Of a stretch of DNA of 64,000 bases, positions 58,028 through 64,000 are shown piece by piece (the stretch's first letter is position 1; every line of letters begins with the position of its first letter). Position numbers and translations under genes: made by a program. The notes under the pieces are model-generated. The model saw nothing but the letters and a program-made list of their open reading frames with translations, was not told where the DNA came from and searched no databases. The DNA comes from Chrysaora quinquecirrha. Lineage: Eukaryota > Cnidaria > Scyphozoa > Semaeostomeae > Pelagiidae. The DNA lies in NCBI GenBank assembly GCA_014526335.1, contig JACTAT010000145.1, positions 44,773 to 108,772 of the forward strand. Reading direction: 5' to 3'.

Positions 58028-58107
58028 GTGATTACGGCAAACTTGGCCATGGAAATACACTGATGCAAAAGACACCAAAACGCATCAAGGCTTCATTAAA
58101 AGAAAAG
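58028..58107 (+). CDS. HERC1: HERC1 coding exon 6 (RLD1)
   Basis: 80 bp, phase 1 in, phase 0 out; acceptor ttttttaccattgtag. It encodes GDYGKLGHGNTLMQKTPKRI, the next RCC1 repeat turn; the first Gly codon is completed from exon 5. Confidence 0.93.
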
Positions 58108-58328
58108 GTATTAAAGTGTGCTGCGTATACGTATCTTATTTAGCGTGTAAAGGTGACCATTTGTATCCTTTGTTCAATTTACGTAGCAACCTGCAGTGCA
58201 ACGAGTGATGCAACATCAAAAATCTAGGAGTTTAAAAATCTAACGATCTTGCAAATGTATTGAAGCCTTATGTATGTAATTGAATCACAGACTGGCTATA
58301 TCGTGATGTTAATAAATTCTTTTTTCAG

Positions 58329-58425
58329 TTTGTTGTCCATATATCTGCTGGTAATCGACACAGTGCTGCTGTTACAGACGAGGGTGAGCTGTATACCTGG
58401 GGCGAAGGTGACTATGGGCGTCTGG
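58329..58425 (+). CDS. HERC1: HERC1 coding exon 7 (RLD1)
   Basis: 97 bp, phase 0 in, phase 1 out; acceptor ctttttttcag-like, donor GTATGT. It encodes [20 protein letters not shown] and [11 protein letters not shown], a complete repeat core. Confidence 0.93.
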
Positions 58426-58547
58426 GTATGTACGTTATTCTAGTCTGAAATATGATTTGGCTCACAGTCACTTAAGCAGAAAATGACGTTGAATTTAGGC
58501 TTGGCTTAAAATTTTTTTTTAGCTAGACAAACGTTTTGTTTTCATAG

Positions 58548-58691
58548 GTCATGGTGACAGCTCGAGCAAGAGCATTCCAACTCTTGTCAAGAACATTGGG
58601 CCAGTATGTCAAGTTATATGTGGCAGCTCTCACACCCTTGCACTTTCAGTAGATGGAACGGAAGTTTGGTCATTTGGTGCTGGCGATAACG
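58548..58691 (+). CDS. HERC1: HERC1 coding exon 8 (RLD1)
   Basis: 144 bp, phase 1/1; acceptor ttttgttttcatag, donor GTAAGT. It encodes GHGDSSSKSIPTLVKNIG, CGSSHTLALSVDGTEVWSFG and AGDN, matching HERC1 blade four. Confidence 0.93.
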
Positions 58692-59532
58692 GTAAGTGGT
58701 AGGTTCCATTCAAGTGGAGTCGCCGGCTTTGTTGTCTCAATGAAAATCCCCTTCTCCATGTCATTATTGCCTGCATTGGTGTGTTTGACCGCTTGACAAA
58801 ACAATGTGACAAAATAGCCATTCAACAACTGAATTGGGAGAGAAAAATTTTTGCTCAGAAATCAATCAAAAACTGGAAATGAACTACTGTGTCAACAATT
58901 CTGGTTGGGTTATTGGTGTTGCTTCAGTGCATGAAGTGCTTGCTTCAATGCATGGAATACTGCCTTCAATGCATGAAGTATGAAAAGACATTGCAGTTGA
59001 CCTATCGCATGAGCATGCGTTCATGTGTGATCTTCTATGAGATGCGTCATCACCTCATTTCCGAGTGAAAGACACATCTTACTCATCAGCCAAGCACGTC
59101 TTATATGATTCAATTAATGAGACTTGCGTGAGCTGAACCGCGATCTTTAAGTTTTAGGCACCTATGTTTTCCACGCTTCCCCAAAATTGGTTTCTTATCT
59201 GTGTTTCTAATTAAGCTTTTGAAACTTCTTTATTTTAATTACCCGTTAATTTGCTGTTATTTGGAGTGGCAACAACCCAGTAAAATTAACAGTATGAACA
59301 GCATTAAGCCTTGCCTCTTTTGAGTCGTATGGAATAGGTATCTCTAGTCATCCTTAAATATTACTTTACATTCTGTATAGAAATTGTATTGATAGATTGA
59401 TAGATGATTGATTGATTCATTGGTTGATTGATTGATTGCTTGATTGATTTTCTGACTGATATCTTAGAGCTTGGGTCGACAAATCCATACTTTCTCTGTT
59501 TTTGTTTTGAATTTATTCAATTCTACTTGCAG
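58692..59532. other. HERC1 intron 8, short TTGA repeat
   Basis: Intronic. It holds a (TTGA)n tract at about 59395-59455 and a local repeat of TTCAATGCATG(A/G)A(A/G)T near 58925-58980. Nothing else recognised. Confidence 0.6.
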
Positions 59533-59576
59533 GTAAACTTGGACATGGTGACAATAACAGAACCTTTAATCCTAAG
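59533..59576 (+). CDS. HERC1: HERC1 coding exon 9 (RLD1 micro-exon)
   Basis: 44 bp, phase 1 in, phase 0 out; acceptor attctacttgcag, donor GTAAGT. It encodes GKLGHGDNNRTFNPK; too short for ORF-based detection, but required by the conserved DNGKLGHGD junction. Confidence 0.92.
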
Positions 59577-60641
59577 GTAAGTTGTGGCCAATATTTTTGT
59601 TAGCTGTTATAGCGAGTATTACAGTGACAAGCGCATATTTCATTGCTACATTCTCGTAATAAGTTTGGAAAGAATTCTTCTGCCTCTTCAATTATTTCAA
59701 GTAAGTTTCTTTTTATACAATGAATTATTTTTTCAAAATTTTACAGTTGAATTTAGAAGTGCTTGATATGTATTTGAAAATTGTTATACACTCGAAGGGA
59801 AGAACATTTTGCAAGAAGAATTTCTGTCTGCTCTGAAAAAAGCAAAATTTCGAGATAAACTTCCCAAACGAGAAGAAATTTCAATTTTTTTACGGGAAAC
59901 GACTTTTTGGGAATAAAACTCAATTGAATTTTTTTGCTATAGCAGCGGCAGACTGAGTAGCCTACGTGTAGACCCCTTCCAAAAGACGAAGGTGAAAGAT
60001 AAGGTATACACGAGGGCTATAAAGATTGACCGGTAAAAATTTAACCCCTTACTGTTTCTGACACTTTACACTCTTTTTTTTATACTGTAAAAACCAGGAA
60101 ATTTTGATTGAGGCTGGCTGTTCTTAAGTTTTTGCCTTTTTTAAGCCTGAAATGCTCTTAATCTGTTCTTAATTAATTCCTTGGTTACTGAGACATCTAG
60201 ATTTTGTCAGTGGATGTCTTGAGTGGTAATAGGGTTGTGTAAAACAGCCAGTGTTGAAGAAAACGGTACTTTTGAAACCTAGCCCTTTTTCAGAGAATCA
60301 AGACAATATTTTTATGCACATTCTTTCACTCACAGGGAATTAACATCAAAACACAACAATGGTTTCAACATAAATTGTTGCCAAAAATATATCGTTGTTA
60401 TACACGCTTTTTGTTTTCTATAAAGAACCACTTAGACATGATAGTCACCGACATGACATGATAGTCACCACTTATCAAGACAAGCCTTTGATATTTGGTA
60501 GGGCAGTACTCACTTTTGTAAAATATGAGCAGAACTCGACCTGATGACGACTCCTGCAATGACGAGTGGACCAAACTGCTTCGTTATTTGCGGCACTTTT
60601 TATATACAAGAATGACTCTAACCTTGAAATTTCTTTTTCAG

Positions 60642-60725
60642 GCCATCGAAACGCTACAAGGAATTCATATACGAAAAGTAGTAAGTGGATGCCAGGCGTC
60701 GATGGCATTAACCACCAGTGGCCAG
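60642..60725 (+). CDS. HERC1: HERC1 coding exon 10 (RLD1)
   Basis: 28 codons, phase 0/0; acceptor atttctttttcag, donor GTAAGA. It encodes AIETLQGIHIRKVVSGCQAS and MALTTSGQ, matching HERC1 (ALQGMFIRKV ... LALTSTGQ). Confidence 0.93.
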
Positions 60726-60849
60726 GTAAGACATATGCCGCTGTTTACTGCATTTGAAAGTCGCTAGAAAAGTGAAAACATGATTCTTGCTTTTAAAACG
60801 CCTAAAGTCTTAAAGAAGTTTTCTAAGTATGTTGAGTTATACAAAACTT

Positions 60850-61075
60850 CAAAATTGCGAGGAATAGCAGAAAAATCTTTGGACATAAACTTTTGACAAT
60901 TGACCAAGGCAGAATTTATACCCAGATGCGGATCGAAATGCACCAGATCAGTCAGAAAGTGAAGCTGAATCTGTATTGTGTTCTCAATACCAATCAGCTT
61001 TCGAGATACAGCGGAAAGACAAATAGAATTAAGTAAAAAGGTCCAAGTCAGAAACGAACTCTTTGCGAATTGATC
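60850..61075. repeat. dispersed repeat R1, copy 2 (in HERC1 intron 10)
   Basis: Contains AAGGCAGAATTTATACCCAG, ATGCGGATCGAAATGCACCA, CAGAAAGTGAAGCTGAATCT, CCAATCAGCTTTCGAGATAC and AGTCAGAAAC, shared with 62690-62940. TTATATATATACGGTATATA near 61200 is a separate AT-rich palindrome. Confidence 0.7.
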
Positions 61076-61284
61076 GAAGAGTCCAAGAGGACGGAAAGAT
61101 TCCCGCTGTACCCCGCAAGCTGATTGGTGTTGAAAACGCAATGCCAATTTGGCTTCATTTTCTGACTGGTGAATTCGACCCGCATGTGGGTATATATTAT
61201 TTATATATATACGGTATATATAAATCCCGCTGTAGTCAATCGTTTCAATCTGTCTCTGAGTACAGAACGAGATTTCCTGTGATG

Positions 61285-61400
61285 GCTGCAAAACCTTTCA
61301 GTTCCAGAGGCAGACGTTTTGGGGACCTGCAAAACTGCCGTTTTCAGAAAACGGTACAAAAAATACGCTTCGACGTCTACCGAAAAGAGTTGTCTTCTGA
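61285..61400. repeat. fragment related to the 11229-12957 foldback arms
   Basis: GCAAAACTGCCGTTTTCAGA, AAACGG and CTTCGACGTCTACCGA follow the same order as CTACAAAACCTACCGTTTTC ... GGCTTCG in the right arm of the foldback element. Short and diverged. Confidence 0.4.
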
Positions 61401-61500
61401 AAGTAAATGGTGACAGAAAATATTGGCTCAATGTTTATGCTAGTTTCATTTTTTAAGTTTCTTACAATGTGAAAGCTTAAGAAAATTTTTCTCATTTTAG

Positions 61501-61645
61501 TTGTATGCTTGGGGATGTGGACCATGTTTGGGCACTGGCTCAGCCGACTCCGTCCATCTTCTGCCAAAATTAATAGATGCCTTAGAGGATGAATTCATTG
61601 AAGATATTGTTATTGGTGATAATCACTGCTTGGCGCTTACAAGAC
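61501..61645 (+). CDS. HERC1: HERC1 coding exon 11 (RLD1)
   Basis: 145 bp, phase 0 in, phase 1 out; acceptor ttttctcattttag, donor GTAAGA after an unusual C. It encodes LYAWGCGPCLGTGSADSVHL, PKLIDALEDEFIEDIVIGD, and NHCLALTR, matching HERC1 YAWGCGACLGCGSSEA. Confidence 0.93.
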
Positions 61646-62394
61646 GTAAGAAATAGTTTTATCGAGATACTATAGATATCTCTAGGTAGCTAAGCATTTA
61701 CTTTAAATCATAAACCGATTCCGGGAGGATGCACATGGCATGGGCTGTATGGTTGTAGAAATGTTTAGCAAACGAAATTGTACTTGAACCCATGATTTAT
61801 GGTTAGCTGAGTGGACATCACCTATTTAGACTAATTCTTGATCCTCAAAATCAATTATCTGTATTGCTATTCCGCGAATATTTTCAATAAAGCTGAAAAG
61901 AGCGCTCGTGCATTCTTCAACAACTTGTCCCCTGCATTGCAAGTTAATTTGATGCTGTTTTTGCCACATTGTGCTCAGCTCTACTAAATGGGTGCTTGTT
62001 CTAGTTAACGATGGTGTAACTCGAGTAAGTTGCAGGTTAGCTCTTGTTAACTACTCTCTTGCCCTAGCAAACAACGTTTACTTTGTATAAACTACCTTTA
62101 TGCTCAAGTAAACTACAGTTTGCACTGCTCTGATACCTAGTAACAGTATAAGGCCAGTAAAATATGCTAAAAGCATAATTCTATTATAATGCTACCTAAC
62201 TCTAGTAACTTAATTTTACACCGTGATTCTAGGAAAACTACGCTCTATCTCATGTGAAATATACTTTAACAAATAAAAACGACGCTCAAATTCAAGATAA
62301 CGTTGCTTAACTCTAGTAACCAACACGGTAACTCCAATAAACCACCGTTTCTTAGCATTGAAATCTTCGTTACATGTGCACTCTGCATTTTTAG

Positions 62395-62566
62395 AATTTG
62401 AAGTGCTGACGTGGGGGAACAACTCAATGGGACAGTGTGGATTAGGCCACTGCATGACACCTGTATCGGCCCCAAGGAAAGTTCAGGGATTAGAAGGAGT
62501 CAAAATTCAACAAATAGCTGCTGGAACATCGCATTCTATTGTCTGGACGGCATCTCCATTAAATAG
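62395..62566 (+). CDS. HERC1: HERC1 coding exon 12 (end of RLD1)
   Basis: 172 bp, phase 1 in, phase 2 out; acceptor tctgcatttttag, donor GTAAGA. It encodes FEVLTWGNNSMGQCGLGH, KVQGLEGVKIQQIAAGTSHS and IVWTASPLNR, closing the seventh RCC1 blade as in HERC1 (GTSHSLAWTALP). No stop: the gene continues right of the window, where the middle region, SPRY, WD40, second RLD and HECT domains are expected. Confidence 0.93.
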
Positions 62567-62689
62567 GTAAGAAATGCATTCCATTGGTATAGGTAAATTT
62601 TTTATTTTACTCGATGTATTTCACTCAGCTACTCCTCTGTTTAAATTTTTGAATATAGCATCATAACACTATTCTTCATCGTCGAAAAT

Positions 62690-62940
62690 GCGAGAAAAGC
62701 AGAAAAATTTTTGGAAATACTTAAAAGCATTTTTCGTCTGACACTTCTCAGAGTATAAATGTCAGAAACAGACTGAAACAATAGACTGAAGCGGAATTTA
62801 TACCCAAATGCGGATTGAAATGCACCAATCAGAAAGTGGAACTGAATTGGCATTGTGTTTTAAACACCAATCAGCTGACCGGATATAGTGGGAAGATCAA
62901 TAGAATTAATTGAAGAGTCCAAGTGAGAAAACAAACTCTT
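62690..62940. repeat. dispersed repeat R1, copy 3 (in HERC1 intron 12)
   Basis: The longest copy: ACTTAAAAGCATTTTTCGTC, CTCAGAGTATAAATGTCAGA, TACCCAAATGCGGATTGAAA, CACCAATCAGAAAGTGGAAC, CCAATCAGCTGACCGGATA and AGAGTCCAAGTGAGAAA. Ends not defined. Confidence 0.7.
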
Positions 62941-62998
62941 TCTGTCTACACAGAATTGGCCTTTTGCTTTTGATGAGGACAGATTCCAAAACCCCTAA

Positions 62999-63406
62999 GG
63001 GCCTGTTTACATGGAAGCTGGTCAGCCCGGTTACCCGAGCTAACTCGGTTGAGCGAGATCCTTTTTCAGAGCGTTTACATGGATATATTTTCCAGCCCGG
63101 TTAGCCGAGCTAGCCTTGCTTATTAACACTTTTTCATTCTTTCCTGTCAGGATTTCACTTCGCCTTACCGGGCTGGCCCGCTCTCCACATGAACGCAAAG
63201 TGAACAAACAAAAGATTCTTTTGTTCCCGCAGATCTCGGCCAGTTGAGATCCTCGTCCTTTGATCACGGATCTCGCCTCACCGGGTTGGGTGATTGTTAA
63301 TGTAAACGCAAGATTCGCAAATAAAAGAATTAATTTTTCTGTCAGATCTCGCTTGGCCGAGCCAGCTCGCCTAACCCGGCTAGCCCGCCTCCTTGTAAAC
63401 AGGCCC
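62999..63406. mobile_element. Harbinger-like MITE with TAA target duplication
   Basis: GGGCCTGTTTACATGGA at the left and CCTTGTAAACAGGCCC at the right are inverted ends. TAA lies immediately outside each (62996-62998 and 63407-63409); a 3-bp TWA duplication is the PIF/Harbinger hallmark. The interior repeats CCCGGTTA(G/C)CCGAGCTA and GAGATC words on both strands. Located in HERC1 intron 12. Confidence 0.8.
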
Positions 63407-63409
63407 TAA

Positions 63410-64000
63410 GTGAAACAAAGATCTTGCTTTGCCAATGATTTTTGGTTAAGGTATTTGTGTTACGACGTTCGGTTAATGCTTTAGGCTTGTGCATGTTTTA
63501 CAAGCTGTCCTAAGCATTGATTTGCTCTGATCCATATGTTTGCACAGCAGTAAAGAACTAATTTTTTTTAAGCAAATAATGCTGACAGGTGCTGTTTTTA
63601 TAAGTTATATTATACAGTGATACAGTATTGTTTTTGAATAAAACATGAGCGGCATTCTTCTTAGAGACTAAAACCATTGAAAACTTAAGAAACAACTGTT
63701 CCAGTGGCCACAGTTATTGAGTGAATGAACAAAACTGGTTGAATGAGAAGGCTTCTTATTCTACTTTGGAAAGGGATCTTTGTTTCTGCTGTGTTTAGAT
63801 TTGGTTTCTCGATTGTTTAGTTTACCTCCAGGAGATATAAGCTTGTATCGAGTAGATTAATATTATTAAGCAAAGCAAGAACAAATGCATACTGTAGCTC
63901 TCAAGACCTAGATACTTAAACCCTGGACTTTAATAAGTAACTACATACTTTGGTAGCGATTGACTCTGTGAAAGAACACAAATCTTGAAATTACGTTAGT
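63410..64000. other. HERC1 intron 12, nothing recognised
   Basis: AT-rich intron with no exon matching the next expected HERC1 segment before the window ends. Confidence 0.6.

Overview
This is a nuclear segment of an animal genome, most likely a cnidarian and by inference an anthozoan (coral or sea anemone). It is AT-rich, genes are split by GT-AG introns, and extracellular modules sit on symmetric phase-1 exons. There is one intronless GPCR and a very high density of short non-autonomous transposons. I saw no bacterial gene organisation, CRISPR array or operon. The species call is inference; the gene calls for Islet and HERC1 rest on recognisable protein sequence.

Layout. (1) 901-1000, minus strand: one exon of a gene that runs off the left edge, cut by a 500-N assembly gap. 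Its last residues look like the entry to a protein kinase domain. (2) About 1831-9358, plus strand: a secreted or surface protein built from sushi (CCP) and HYR modules on phase-1 exons, ending in a short cysteine-containing tail with a poly(A) signal. Its first visible sushi exon carries an in-frame stop. (3) 9.4-18.3 kb: no convincing gene, but an inverted-repeat (foldback) element and a very young, gene-less LTR retrotransposon. (4) 18355-20860, minus strand: an Islet-class LIM-homeobox gene (LIM1, LIM2, homeodomain, plus one possible linker exon). (5) 21-46.7 kb: mostly mobile DNA, with a second gene-less LTR element, several MITE families, a tRNA-derived SINE and LINE fragments. There are also two isolated exon-like ORFs of unknown function. 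(6) 46785-47678, minus strand: an intronless rhodopsin-class GPCR. (7) 51689-52348, minus strand: a PH-domain protein. (8) 53597-62566, plus strand: the first 12 coding exons of a HERC1 orthologue (N-terminal region and complete first RCC1-like domain), continuing beyond the right edge. The PH gene and HERC1 are divergent, about 1.25 kb apart, so they may share a promoter region.

The genes do not form one pathway. Islet is a developmental transcription factor, HERC1 a giant ubiquitin ligase / guanine-nucleotide-exchange-like protein, the GPCR a sensor, and the sushi/HYR protein an extracellular recognition or matrix protein. What unifies the window is its mobile-element load: families that repeat within 64 kb with readable terminal repeats and target duplications.
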